From positions 1 through 37,146 of the forward strand of contig CACFAY010000011.1 of assembly GCA_902564345.1 (NCBI GenBank): DNA of 37,146 bases, written 5' to 3'. Under the pieces are notes generated by a model. It worked only from the letters and a program-made list of their open reading frames with translations. It did not search any database and had not been told where the DNA came from. Positions 22,417 to 30,795 of this stretch are shown one piece after another. Made by a program: the position numbers and the translations under genes. Position 1 is the stretch's first letter; each line of letters opens with the position of its first letter. The DNA is from an uncultured SAR324 cluster bacterium (GTDB taxonomy: Bacteria > SAR324 > NAC60-12).

Positions 22417-23820
22417 ATGATAAAAAGACATACACAAATTTTTTCTACAATACTCCGTTTGTTAGACATGTCTCTTGCTTTTGCTGCATGGGAGCTGGCA
22501 TATCTGCTTCGTTTTATTTGGGTTGATTTTCCGGCCGCAGTACTGATTCCAGAACATCATGAATATTTAAAGGCAGCATTTTTTGTTACCATTTTATCAG
22601 GTTTTGTATTTTCCTTCATAGGTGTATACAAAATGCACAAAGCAATACACCTACGTCATGAAATTTATAGTCTATTGCGTGGAACCTTAACGCTTTTCCT
22701 ACTTACATTAGTAACTGCCTTTTTCTATCGAAATTTTTCATATTCGCGTGTTCATACAATATATTTTCTAATCTGCTTTTTAAATTTACTATTTTTGTCA
22801 AGGTTTTTGACAAGATGGTGGCTAGAATGGCTCCATAAAAAAGGTAAATATATTGAAAATATACTTATAATTGGAGAAGGAGACTCCGCATGTAAATTTA
22901 TTGACAGACTTGAACGTTTAAAAACATGGGGAATAGAACTTAGAGGGGTGATTGAAACAGGAAGCAAAATCAAATCAAATATTCCAGCAAATATTCCAAG
23001 ACTGGGTGGAATTGATAAACTAAGCCTAATTATTCAGACACATAAAATAGATCAGGTCTTTATTGCACTGTCTCCACACGAACAGCAGTTCTTACAAGAA
23101 CTCAAGGAAATTCTTTCCGAACAGTGGGTTGATGTCAGGATAATGCCAGATTTGGGTACTTTCCGAACATTAAATACCGAAGTTGAATCTTTTGATGACA
23201 TGCCAATTGTCACAGTTGTTCAAAGCCCCATGACTGGCTGGAATCAGGTTTCAAAAAGAATAATTGACATTGTTGGAGCATTGATTGCTTTAGTTCTTTT
23301 TGCTCCCCTAATGTTGATCATTGCAATAGTAATAAAAATAACATCTTCAGGTCCATCTCTATACGGCCAAGAACGTATGGGGCTTGATGGACGTACTTTT
23401 AATGCTTTAAAATTTCGATCCATGCATTATGATGCAGAATCTGAGACCGGTGCCGTATGGGCCAGTGAAAACGATAATCGCCGAACAAAAGTAGGTACCG
23501 TCCTAAGAAAATATAGCCTGGATGAACTTCCACAACTTTTCAATGTATTCAAAGGAGAAATGAGTCTAGTTGGACCCCGGCCTGAAAGGCCTGTGTTCAT
23601 TGAGCAGTTTAAAAGTCAGATACCAAATTATATGTTACGGCATAAGGTCAAAGCAGGGATAACAGGATGGGCACAAATAAATGGATGGAGAGGAAATACA
23701 TCACTTGAAAAACGTATTGAATTTGACTTGTATTATATAGAACGCTGGTCAATCTGGTTCGATATTAAAATTTTGTTTCTTACCTTTTACAGAGGTTTTT
23801 TTGGAACTAATGCTTATTAA
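22417..23820 (+). CDS. Undecaprenyl-phosphate sugar phosphotransferase (WcaJ/PssY-like)
   Basis: This 467-residue membrane enzyme transfers a hexose-1-phosphate, probably glucose or galactose, to undecaprenyl phosphate to start exopolysaccharide assembly. The N-terminal half has several helices and a Rossmann-like CoA-binding-type domain ([19 protein letters not shown]). The C-terminal bacterial sugar transferase domain carries [35 protein letters not shown], the [19 protein letters not shown] block, PRPERP and [15 protein letters not shown]. The ATG at 22417 is preferred over the track TTG at 22399. No other glycosyltransferases are adjacent, so it may serve an unlinked polysaccharide locus. 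Confidence 0.92.
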   Translation: MIKRHTQIFSTILRLLDMSLAFAAWELAYLLRFIWVDFPAAVLIPEHHEYLKAAFFVTILSGFVFSFIGVYKMHKAIHLRHEIYSLLRGTLTLFLLTLVTAFFYRNFSYSRVHTIYFLICFLNLLFLSRFLTRWWLEWLHKKGKYIENILIIGEGDSACKFIDRLERLKTWGIELRGVIETGSKIKSNIPANIPRLGGIDKLSLIIQTHKIDQVFIALSPHEQQFLQELKEILSEQWVDVRIMPDLGTFRTLNTEVESFDDMPIVTVVQSPMTGWNQVSKRIIDIVGALIALVLFAPLMLIIAIVIKITSSGPSLYGQERMGLDGRTFNALKFRSMHYDAESETGAVWASENDNRRTKVGTVLRKYSLDELPQLFNVFKGEMSLVGPRPERPVFIEQFKSQIPNYMLRHKVKAGITGWAQINGWRGNTSLEKRIEFDLYYIERWSIWFDIKILFLTFYRGFFGTNAY

Positions 23821-24259
23821 TTGTTATTATTTTGGTTTCAATTTGTATTGAGTTATAAAAAGTATTAATTCAATGTTTACCATATCAGACATGAAAGTAT
23901 TTCTTTGCTTTAGTTGATTGTTCTGTTGGAATTTATAAATACTTCATTTCAATTAATTTTTCCTAGCCAACATTCAAACTGCTGGTTCTTAAACAACTAA
24001 TATCTCACCTAGTTTATAAAGATTCATTATTTTTCATGCTACAATTAAAAGTCCCTAAAAAAATCAAAAAATTTAAGAGGGAAAGTTAATTGTCGAAAAC
24101 TATGTCGTTTTAAAACAATTAACATCATTTAGTGCATTTGGATTAGTGCAAGGTGGATCTATCATTATCCCAAATAAAAGACTACGCAAAAAAAATGGGA
24201 TCAGTCTAATAGAAATTACTCACCATACTAAAGTTAAAAAAATAAAGGTTTTTATAATC
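23821..24259. other. Intergenic region, nothing recognised
   Basis: About 440 nt of AT-rich sequence holds no credible ORF on either strand. The track ORF start for the next gene at 24146 extends into it but lacks a signal sequence, and the real start is at 24260. Confidence 0.4.
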
Positions 24260-25393
24260 ATGAAAGCAGAGAGTATATTCTTAAGGTTTTCACTCATCTT
24301 GTCAGCAATTTTACTGACATTAAGCTGCGCAAAAAAAAATTCTAGCTCTTCCGAAAGCAGTGATAATTTTACAGTTTCCGAAATTGCACAAACATCAGGC
24401 AGTGACGGACTTTCAGGTTCCTTTGTGGTACCAGAAAATAGTATATCATTTTTACTTTCCGTCTTCCTTGATAACAATAACTCTGTTGTATTTAAGTCAT
24501 TAACTGACCCTGATGGAATAGATATTTTAAGCTATTCATCAACACCAAATTTATATCTTGATGCAAGTGGAAGTTCCGGCAGCAGTGTAACCAAGTACGG
24601 ATACGCAAATGTACTAATTCCTCAATCTCCTAGCTTCAGTGCAAAAACAGGAAAATGGACTTTCACTGCATATAATAACGACCGTGTAAAACTCGCCCTA
24701 CGCAAAGGAGTTATTCCTTTAGAAGCAACAATTGAAGTTCAGCCCTTTATCACTGGGACAACATGGTCTGCGGAAAATATTTTAGACGCGCTGACTATCT
24801 TGTCTGATATTTACCTTGAAAACGGAGTTAAAATAACAATCAACAACACTATTACAATTACTGAAGGTGAATACAGCTCAGTTTCACCAACCTTCACTAA
24901 CACAACAACATCAGCTCTAGTAAAACAGGGTAGTTCAGATGCAGTAAATATATTTTTCATTGAGGATTATTCTGGAATTGGATCTGGTATACTCGGGAAT
25001 GCTGCCGGGATGCCGGGATCAATGGGGGAGGTTAATTCTTGGAATGGAGTTCTAGTAAGTCTCTCTGCACATGCGTCAGGTACTGTGGTGGATGCACAGC
25101 TACTAGGAGAAACAGCAGCCCATGAAATGGGTCATCAGTTAGGATTATTCCATACGACTGAAAAAGGGGGTAATGTATTTGACATCTTATCCGATACCCC
25201 AGAATGCACAATTAGCTCGCTGGATAATGACAGTAACGGGATTCTAACTGCAGAAGAATGTGATTTATTTGGAGGAGATAATTTAATGTTTTGGACATCA
25301 TGGTCTTCTACATCACGATCTTCAGGAAAAAAACAGGATAAATTATCCAGTTTTCAACAATACGTTATAAAGCATTCACCTATAGCAAAATAA
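24260..25393 (+). CDS. Lipoprotein zinc metalloprotease, M43 (PAPP-A/cytophagalysin)-like
   Basis: The ATG at 24260 gives 377 residues with a lipoprotein signal (FSLILSAILLTLSCAKK); the 38 extra residues in the track are not signal-like. The middle region is Ser-rich beta structure. The protease motif HEMGHQLGLFH (His ligands, catalytic Glu, near residue 288) is complete. It is followed by ILSDTPEC, typical of M43 proteases, and NLMFW as a candidate Met-turn. Between these is DNDSNGILTAEE, an EF-hand/thrombospondin-like calcium loop. It probably acts on extracellular protein at the cell surface. Confidence 0.8.
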   Translation: MKAESIFLRFSLILSAILLTLSCAKKNSSSSESSDNFTVSEIAQTSGSDGLSGSFVVPENSISFLLSVFLDNNNSVVFKSLTDPDGIDILSYSSTPNLYLDASGSSGSSVTKYGYANVLIPQSPSFSAKTGKWTFTAYNNDRVKLALRKGVIPLEATIEVQPFITGTTWSAENILDALTILSDIYLENGVKITINNTITITEGEYSSVSPTFTNTTTSALVKQGSSDAVNIFFIEDYSGIGSGILGNAAGMPGSMGEVNSWNGVLVSLSAHASGTVVDAQLLGETAAHEMGHQLGLFHTTEKGGNVFDILSDTPECTISSLDNDSNGILTAEECDLFGGDNLMFWTSWSSTSRSSGKKQDKLSSFQQYVIKHSPIAK

Positions 25394-25486
25394 ATTAATA
25401 GCTACTAAAGACCTGCTTTTATACACATGGACATAATAAACGATTTAATAACCAGGAAAAAAGTTAATTAAAATTTCCATAAAAGC

Positions 25487-25636
25487 CTAAAAAACAGCTG
25501 TTAAAAAAACCAGCAGAAAAGTCAAAACTGCACCTCCCACAAAAAATACGTGCATTACAAACAGCAAAGAATGATTTTCACGAAGATTTTGAAGAATGGT
25601 AAGGTAGTTTTTAAGCATTTTTTTAATTAATTGCAT
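25487..25636 (-). CDS. 49-residue single-span membrane protein
   Basis: This ORF is too short for the supplied track. It reads MQLIKKMLKNYLTILQNLRE at the start, then one strongly hydrophobic helix (VFFVGGAVLTFLLVFLTAVF) to the stop. A basic amphipathic N-terminus followed by a C-terminal helix is typical of small bacterial membrane proteins. There is no clear ribosome-binding site, but these are weak across the window. It is downstream of ilvE on the same strand, about 230 nt away. I do not recognise a family. Confidence 0.55.
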   Translation of the reverse strand: MQLIKKMLKNYLTILQNLRENHSLLFVMHVFFVGGAVLTFLLVFLTAVF

Positions 25637-25864
25637 TTTTTCATTTAAGGTGTGATTTACTTCCTTTATCGAAAGGGCTATTAATTATTTTAAAGATGAA
25701 TATCAAATGTTTTTTTTAGTTTATCTTTTGATTTCAAGCTAATCTTTATGTGAAGTTAAGTATAATTCTTTAAGATTTATTAACTAAGTAAAAAAATTAA
25801 AAGCATTTAGATAAGATTTGTAATGCGAATGTAAGAGTTAACTATACAGATTTTTATGAATGTT

Positions 25865-26935
25865 TTAAATAAGCTCCAGCCAGCCAAAAGGATCCGATTT
25901 TTTTCCATATTGAATGCCTGTGAGGTGTTTATAAAAACGAATAGCTACCGGTCCCGTTTCACCTTTTCCAACCTGAAAATCTTGACCCTTATATGCTAGC
26001 ATACCAACAGGAGAAATAACTGCAGCAGTGCCAGCACCAAAAACTTCTGTGACCGATCCATTTTCTAAACCCTTGAGCACCTCATCTATAGTGACTCGCC
26101 TTTCTTCAACATTTAGTCCCCAATGTTTACCAAGTTCAATGACAGACTTACGAGTAATTCCGGGCAAGATTGATCCTGTTAACATCGGAGTAACTACGCA
26201 GTCATTAATAACAAAAAAGATGTTCATTGATCCTACCTCTTCAATATAACGGCGCTCCAATGCATCAAGCCAGAGGACTTGGCTATAACCCAATTCTTTT
26301 GCTTCTTTTTCTGCCAAGTTGCTGGCTGCATAATTGCCTCCAGTTTTGGCAAATCCTATCCCTCCAGGGACAGCTCGGATATATTTTTCTGAAACCATAA
26401 TATTAACAGGATTAAATCCTTGGGAATAATATGGTCCAACAGGACTGAGAATAATAAAAAATAGATATTTTGATGAAACTTTTAGCCCAATAGCCTCTTC
26501 TGTCGCCAAAATTACTGGGCGAATATACAAGGAAGTTCCATCTTCATCTGGAATCCATCTAGAGTCCAAGCGCAACAGTTGTTTTAGAGCATCCAAAACT
26601 TCTTCAGTATCCAGTTCAGGAAGACACATACGTTGAGCAGTACGGTTCATCCTTTCAAAATTTTCTCGTGGACGAAAAAGTGCATGCTTTCCTGACTCTA
26701 TTTTGTATGCTTTTAATCCTTCAAAAGACATTTGAGCATAGTGCAAAACCATGGAAGATGGTTCCAGCCTAAGTGCCCCATATGGTTTGATTTGCGCACT
26801 ATGCCATCCTTTCCCTTCTCCCCACTCCATGCTGAACATATGATCTGAAAATACAGTTCCAAATACAACTCCAGAAAGCGTTTCAGGAGGAGTCTTAGTT
26901 TGCTCAAGAGTTACTTTTTTAAGCCTTATTTCCAT
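25865..26935 (-). CDS. ilvE: Branched-chain amino acid aminotransferase
   Basis: This 356-residue fold-type IV PLP enzyme transfers amino groups between Leu/Ile/Val and 2-oxoglutarate. The PLP Lys197 lies in GGIGFAKTGGNYAAS, with IEEVGSMNIFFV and SVTEVFGAGTAAVISPVG also matching the type II BCAT subfamily, and HYAQMSFEGLKAYK near the N-terminus. The length is normal for that group. It probably shares a promoter with the small membrane protein ORF 37 nt upstream. Confidence 0.93.
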   Translation of the reverse strand: MEIRLKKVTLEQTKTPPETLSGVVFGTVFSDHMFSMEWGEGKGWHSAQIKPYGALRLEPSSMVLHYAQMSFEGLKAYKIESGKHALFRPRENFERMNRTAQRMCLPELDTEEVLDALKQLLRLDSRWIPDEDGTSLYIRPVILATEEAIGLKVSSKYLFFIILSPVGPYYSQGFNPVNIMVSEKYIRAVPGGIGFAKTGGNYAASNLAEKEAKELGYSQVLWLDALERRYIEEVGSMNIFFVINDCVVTPMLTGSILPGITRKSVIELGKHWGLNVEERRVTIDEVLKGLENGSVTEVFGAGTAAVISPVGMLAYKGQDFQVGKGETGPVAIRFYKHLTGIQYGKKSDPFGWLELI

Positions 26936-26971
26936 TTAATTTTTTTATGAGCTAATTTAATTTCATGAATT

Positions 26972-27121
26972 CTAAAATTTATGATTCATATGCCAAATCT
27001 GACGATCTCTTTGCTCAGATTTAATATCATCATAGTTAATCCATACATAAGACAATATCAATCCCATACAAATAATCAGCAGAACAGCGAACCTACTGGT
27101 AAAATGGTAATTTTTATTCAT
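26972..27121 (-). CDS. 49-residue small membrane protein upstream of ilvE
   Basis: This ORF is too short for the track. It begins MNKNYHFTSRF, has one helix (AVLLIICMGLILSYVWI) and ends in a charged tail (NYDDIKSEQRDRQIWHMNHKF). A stop codon lies immediately upstream of the ATG in the same frame, so the start is fixed. Positive-inside topology and a hydrophilic C-terminus look protein-like. The plus-strand track ORF 26981-27238 overlaps it and looks spurious. It lies 36 nt before ilvE. Confidence 0.55.
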   Translation of the reverse strand: MNKNYHFTSRFAVLLIICMGLILSYVWINYDDIKSEQRDRQIWHMNHKF

Positions 27122-27520
27122 TTATATTTTTTTCTAAAGGCTTTAAAACAAATAATCTTAAACTATAAAAGTATTGCTTGCAATCACCTAATGTTTTTCC
27201 TTAATAAAGCAGTTTTGAACAGTAAAGGAATTACATAAAATAAAATTCTATTTGTAAATTAATTTTTTGATAAGGAATAGAAATTAAATAAAAAACAAAC
27301 ATAAATAACAATTAGTTAAGAAATTACTTTTTTTATTGACATTTTAACAAATATTCTGTAATGTTCTTGTCTTAAAAAGGTATGTTGCATGGTTCTTGTA
27401 TTATAAAATCGCAAAATTGCATATGAATTAACTGTAACAAACGATCCTTTTAAAAGATTTTGAGATGGTAATACTCAATCTCTTCATAGGTAATAATAAA
27501 TATTATTACAATTTTCGTTA
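27122..27520. other. Divergent AT-rich region, no gene seen
   Basis: No credible ORF is visible. It separates the small membrane protein/ilvE pair (-) from the small hypothetical gene at 27521 (+). A candidate promoter is annotated separately, leaving a leader of about 150 nt whose only visible structure is a short GAGAT/ATCTC pairing. Confidence 0.4.
27336..27364 (+). promoter_or_regulatory. Candidate promoter upstream of the 27521 gene
   Basis: A consensus TTGACA (27336-27341) is followed by TGTAAT after 15 nt or TAATGT after 17 nt. The -35 is convincing and the -10 is imperfect. Confidence 0.35.
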
Positions 27521-27781
27521 ATGATAAATTTTACAGAGCAGGTTATGCCGGTACGGATTTTTGGATTATTCGGCCTGCACCATGGATTGGAGATAGAGCT
27601 GAAATCAAAAGTTAAGGAGTCAATTCAGGAAGAAGCTTTTTTTGACTATAAAGATCGCAGTTATGAAATTCAAAGTTATTCTCTAACTGGTAATCGACGT
27701 TATATAAATGTACGACAGATACCAAACCCAGGATTATATCCTACGAAAAAAAGGCTGAAAATTTTGCCAGAGGCAAGCTGA
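27521..27781 (+). CDS. Small hypothetical protein
   Basis: This ORF has 86 codons, or 78 from an internal ATG at 27545 that has a weak GAGCAGG upstream. The sequence contains MPVRIFGLFGLHHGLEIEL, a charged helix (KSKVKESIQEEAFFDYKDR) and SYEIQSYSLTGNRRYINVRQ, and ends basic. It has no signal peptide and no membrane segment. The residue mix looks coding rather than random. I do not recognise a family. Confidence 0.5.
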   Translation: MINFTEQVMPVRIFGLFGLHHGLEIELKSKVKESIQEEAFFDYKDRSYEIQSYSLTGNRRYINVRQIPNPGLYPTKKRLKILPEAS

Positions 27782-27787
27782 TATGAG

Positions 27788-27817
27788 ATAATATTAAAAG
27801 AATAAGCTTAATATTAT
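27788..27817. terminator. Inverted repeat between convergent genes
   Basis: Perfect ATAATATTA/TAATATTAT arms enclose 12 nt, located just after the stop at 27781 and before the end of the opposing gene. It is AT-only in the arms and lacks a T-run, so it is only a possible bidirectional terminator. Confidence 0.3.
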
Positions 27818-27908
27818 TAAAAATGATTCCCAAAATATATTTATTTTTTTTATCTGATAAAACTTTTAGCAATTTAGTCCCGCAAACAAATTACGATTAA
27901 AAATAGTT

Positions 27909-28376
27909 TTACCACCAAGGCCTTGACCATTCAAAAACTTTTGCCCATAGCGGTTCCTCCTGTTCAAGATTGTGAAGTGCAGCCTCAACGCTTATAACTT
28001 CTCCAGATTGTCTTATTTTTACTGTTAAAAAATCGTTTACTTCTAGGATTGCTGCCAGCCTTTTTCTATTAGTAAGATTTTGTACTCCTCGAGTTACAAC
28101 AGAACCATTATCCACTGGATATCGATAGACATTGTCACAAATATGACATGATTTTGGAATATTACTATCAAACCAAATATTTGCAACCTCCTCCTGGAGC
28201 CAAGGGTGTATTTCACGTTCTACACTTGCCGTAAAAACATAACGAACAGCAGTTGTCTGATGATCTAACGTCTTTTCTTCTGCTAAAAGAAAATAAGGAA
28301 GAACAGCTAGGCAAATGACAAAAAAAATTAATGTTTTCTTAACTATTTTGACTAAATTTTGAGTCATTATATTCAA
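27909..28376 (-). CDS. Small exported protein of unknown function
   Basis: This 155-residue protein has a signal sequence (TLIFFVICLAVLPYFLLAEE). The mature part contains a CxxC pair (KSCHICDNVYRYPVDNGS), an R/N-rich centre (QNLTNRKRLAAILEV) and ends with Trp-rich WAKVFEWSRPWW. The CxxC could be a disulfide or metal site. Its ATG overlaps the stop of the upstream barrel-protein gene by 4 nt (28373-28376), so the two are translationally coupled and probably functionally linked. No family is recognised. Confidence 0.7.
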   Translation of the reverse strand: MNIMTQNLVKIVKKTLIFFVICLAVLPYFLLAEEKTLDHQTTAVRYVFTASVEREIHPWLQEEVANIWFDSNIPKSCHICDNVYRYPVDNGSVVTRGVQNLTNRKRLAAILEVNDFLTVKIRQSGEVISVEAALHNLEQEEPLWAKVFEWSRPWW

Positions 28377-30415
28377 AAAAATATACCAAATCCTAATAAT
28401 ATTCGTGTCAAATCTTTTGCTTTATCCCATCGGTCTGTAACTGCTGAACGCTGGTTTGGATTTTCTGGAATACTAGTTTCCTCATAGCCATCTTGGTAAA
28501 CGACATAAAACGATGGCTGAAGAGAGAATTGGAAGTAGTAATTCTCCTTTCCTTGCCAGCCACCGTCAAGTACTGCAAAAAGTCCATATCCAATTGTAGA
28601 ATGATTATATTCAGTTGCGATTGAATCATAAGTCTCAGAATCACCTGAAATAGTTGCTACAGCCGCAGTATCTTTACCTTGATATTTTAATGTTGCATAT
28701 CCAAGGCCAACACCTGCACCATAAAAAATTCCATCTGAAATCCCCCATAAAAGAGACTCATCAACAAACCATCTCAAGGTCGCAGAAAATAATGATCTGT
28801 TTATTTCCAAGGTGTTACCTGAGCCACTTGCAGCAATACTCTGCATTTCAGTACTTTCTTCTGTCAAGCGTAATGCTTTGAATGCACTATTTACCTGTGA
28901 GCCTGTCAGCTCCACCGAATAGTGTAACTGTAAATCATAGTCCAGATTGTAGTCATAAAATGTAACTATACCGTTAAGACCAGTAAACGACATCCCCAGT
29001 CCAAGGCCACGATATTCTGAAATTCTCCATTGTGATCCCTCCCTAGTTTTGTCTTCTTTTTCCTCTTCAGTCTTTATAATGCTTGCATAATTATCAATTT
29101 CTTCTGCAGATGTTTCTTCTTGCTTTTTAAATTTTGATAAGGAGAAATTTTTTAGTCCTTCTTTAATATTAACCAAAACTTTTTCTTTTTTCTTTGATCC
29201 TGCCGGATCCATGACAGAAACATTTGCAATTGGTCCTTTCAATCTTCTTTCAGCGTCATCCTGAAACCAGAATTTTTTTTGAGTGTAAACCAGAATATGG
29301 GTTGCTCCTTTAGGAAAAATTGTGTTTTCAGGGAATTTATACCTTAATTCTGGCCTTGCTTTACCTTCAGTTTTTACGTCAATTTCCTGATCCATTTGAG
29401 AGATTGTTGAAACCTGTATTTCTTTATCGGTCAAACCATCTTTAAATTTTTTTACTTCAATTTGAGCGAATGGTGGATGTTCTCCCAGACGTGTTTGCTC
29501 TCCCTTACCCCAAAAAAACAAAAAATGACTAAAATCTTCTTCAAACTTCGTACGTATTAATCTCAAGTTACCATTTATGAATCCGAGTGCAGAGGATTTT
29601 TTTTCTAGGATTAATCTCAAATTTTCAGTTTTTTTCTCTTCCTGCATTCCTTTTAGTTTAACGAACTTACCCTCACTCATTTGTCCTTCATTATTTCTTG
29701 TGAAGACAATTAAATGAGTTGCCTCTGGAGGTAAAAGAATATCAATTTCTTCAGTCAAAGCAGAGCCCCTCCATGGCGCCATAAATTGGACTCCCAGACT
29801 GCCAAGCCAAGAACGTTTTTCAATTACCATAACAGCCGGTTGAGTTCGTAGAACAGTATTCTGTCCTTCTCCCCAGTATACTGCATAGTGGGTAACGTCT
29901 CTTTCATCCCATGCTCGTGTTATTCGAATTTCTCCATGTACCCTGTTTCCCTCTTTTCCTGTTTGTTCAAAAATTATGTCCTGGGCTTTATTCTTTGGAA
30001 CACCTTTGTCAATCAACCTTAGACTATAAATCTCTGTTTCATTTCCAGATTCACTACGTGCATATAGTAAAAAATGAGTTGCACTTTGAGGAACACGTGT
30101 TTTATTGAACTGTAATCTGATTTTACTCCCAGGCCCTGCTAAAGGCAGTTTAGTAATTGGTCTAAACATTCCAAGTCGCTGATGAGGATTGTTCCCCCAA
30201 TAAATAACATAATCTTTGATTTTTGATGGATTTTTTTTTGGTACGGTAAAGATAAGGTCTCCCGTGAGTATTCCACCACGAGCATCATTATCAGTGAATA
30301 CTAGAGGTGGTTCTTTTTGAGCAAATAATGATCCATGAATAACCACACTAAATGTGAGAATTAGTACGATTTTTTTCTGGAAAGGAGGTAGCACTGATCC
30401 ATTTTTCCACCCCAT
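28373..30415 (-). CDS. Outer-membrane protein with three 'YWG...ATH' repeats and a C-terminal beta-barrel
   Basis: This 680-residue protein has a signal peptide up to about residue 32. Three domains of about 110-120 residues follow with the pattern D.VIYWG......L......P..ATH.LLY: DYVIYWGNNPHQRLG/ATHFLLYARSESGNE, HYAVYWGEGQNTVLR/ATHLIVFTRNNEGQ, and HFLFFWGKGEQTRLGEHPP/ATHILVYTQKKFW. A charged linker follows, rich in Lys/Glu. The last ~210 residues alternate aromatic and polar residues (LHYSVELTGSQ, YYFQFSLQPSFYVVY) and end ILLGFGIFF, with the terminal Phe of outer-membrane barrels. It lies 32 nt downstream of the giant protein gene, consistent with one operon. Confidence 0.75.
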   Translation of the reverse strand: MGWKNGSVLPPFQKKIVLILTFSVVIHGSLFAQKEPPLVFTDNDARGGILTGDLIFTVPKKNPSKIKDYVIYWGNNPHQRLGMFRPITKLPLAGPGSKIRLQFNKTRVPQSATHFLLYARSESGNETEIYSLRLIDKGVPKNKAQDIIFEQTGKEGNRVHGEIRITRAWDERDVTHYAVYWGEGQNTVLRTQPAVMVIEKRSWLGSLGVQFMAPWRGSALTEEIDILLPPEATHLIVFTRNNEGQMSEGKFVKLKGMQEEKKTENLRLILEKKSSALGFINGNLRLIRTKFEEDFSHFLFFWGKGEQTRLGEHPPFAQIEVKKFKDGLTDKEIQVSTISQMDQEIDVKTEGKARPELRYKFPENTIFPKGATHILVYTQKKFWFQDDAERRLKGPIANVSVMDPAGSKKKEKVLVNIKEGLKNFSLSKFKKQEETSAEEIDNYASIIKTEEEKEDKTREGSQWRISEYRGLGLGMSFTGLNGIVTFYDYNLDYDLQLHYSVELTGSQVNSAFKALRLTEESTEMQSIAASGSGNTLEINRSLFSATLRWFVDESLLWGISDGIFYGAGVGLGYATLKYQGKDTAAVATISGDSETYDSIATEYNHSTIGYGLFAVLDGGWQGKENYYFQFSLQPSFYVVYQDGYEETSIPENPNQRSAVTDRWDKAKDLTRILLGFGIFF

Positions 30416-30447
30416 CCATAAGTCCGAGGCGGTATTGTTTTAGGTGT

Positions 30448-30795
30448 TTAAATTGCGGGTGGTTCTGAATGTGACAGGCTGGTAGGAATGCCACTGACAC
30501 TAAGTCTTACCCAATATCCCTGGCCTTTTTCTACTGTGCTGAATGTAGTGTAGCCAAGTTCTTCCAATTCATCAGCAATAGATGATTTAGGGGAATATGC
30601 AAGCCATTTGCTATTCTCGTCATCCCATGTCCAAATTGAATGAACTCTATCATATGAACCCATATAATCATAAGTTTCAGAAGTTGAATCACTTTGTGGT
30701 GGAGCGCATGCTACGACTAGCATTATCATTCCAGCAGAAAAAATCATCAATTGCCATGAGGAAATTTTCTGTGATTTTGAAATGCTGATTAACAT
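30448..30795 (-). other. Lipoprotein-like module fused in frame to the giant protein
   Basis: An ATG (complement at 30793-30795) inside the giant frame opens a complete 115-residue lipoprotein. It has a basic start, a hydrophobic helix, the lipobox LVVAC (Cys30), an acidic/Ser-rich linker and a domain VHSIWTWDDENSKWLAYSP...VEKGQGYWVRL. That domain is a paralogue of the W-rich module in the giant protein. It directly follows the RFKQT tail without a linker or stop. It could be an independently translated gene inside the ORF or the product of a lost stop codon. Confidence 0.55.

Noticed and set aside
26981-27238. Track ORF of 85 codons (+)
   Set aside because: It has low-complexity composition and no ribosome-binding site, and the minus strand of the same region has a better small membrane protein ORF.
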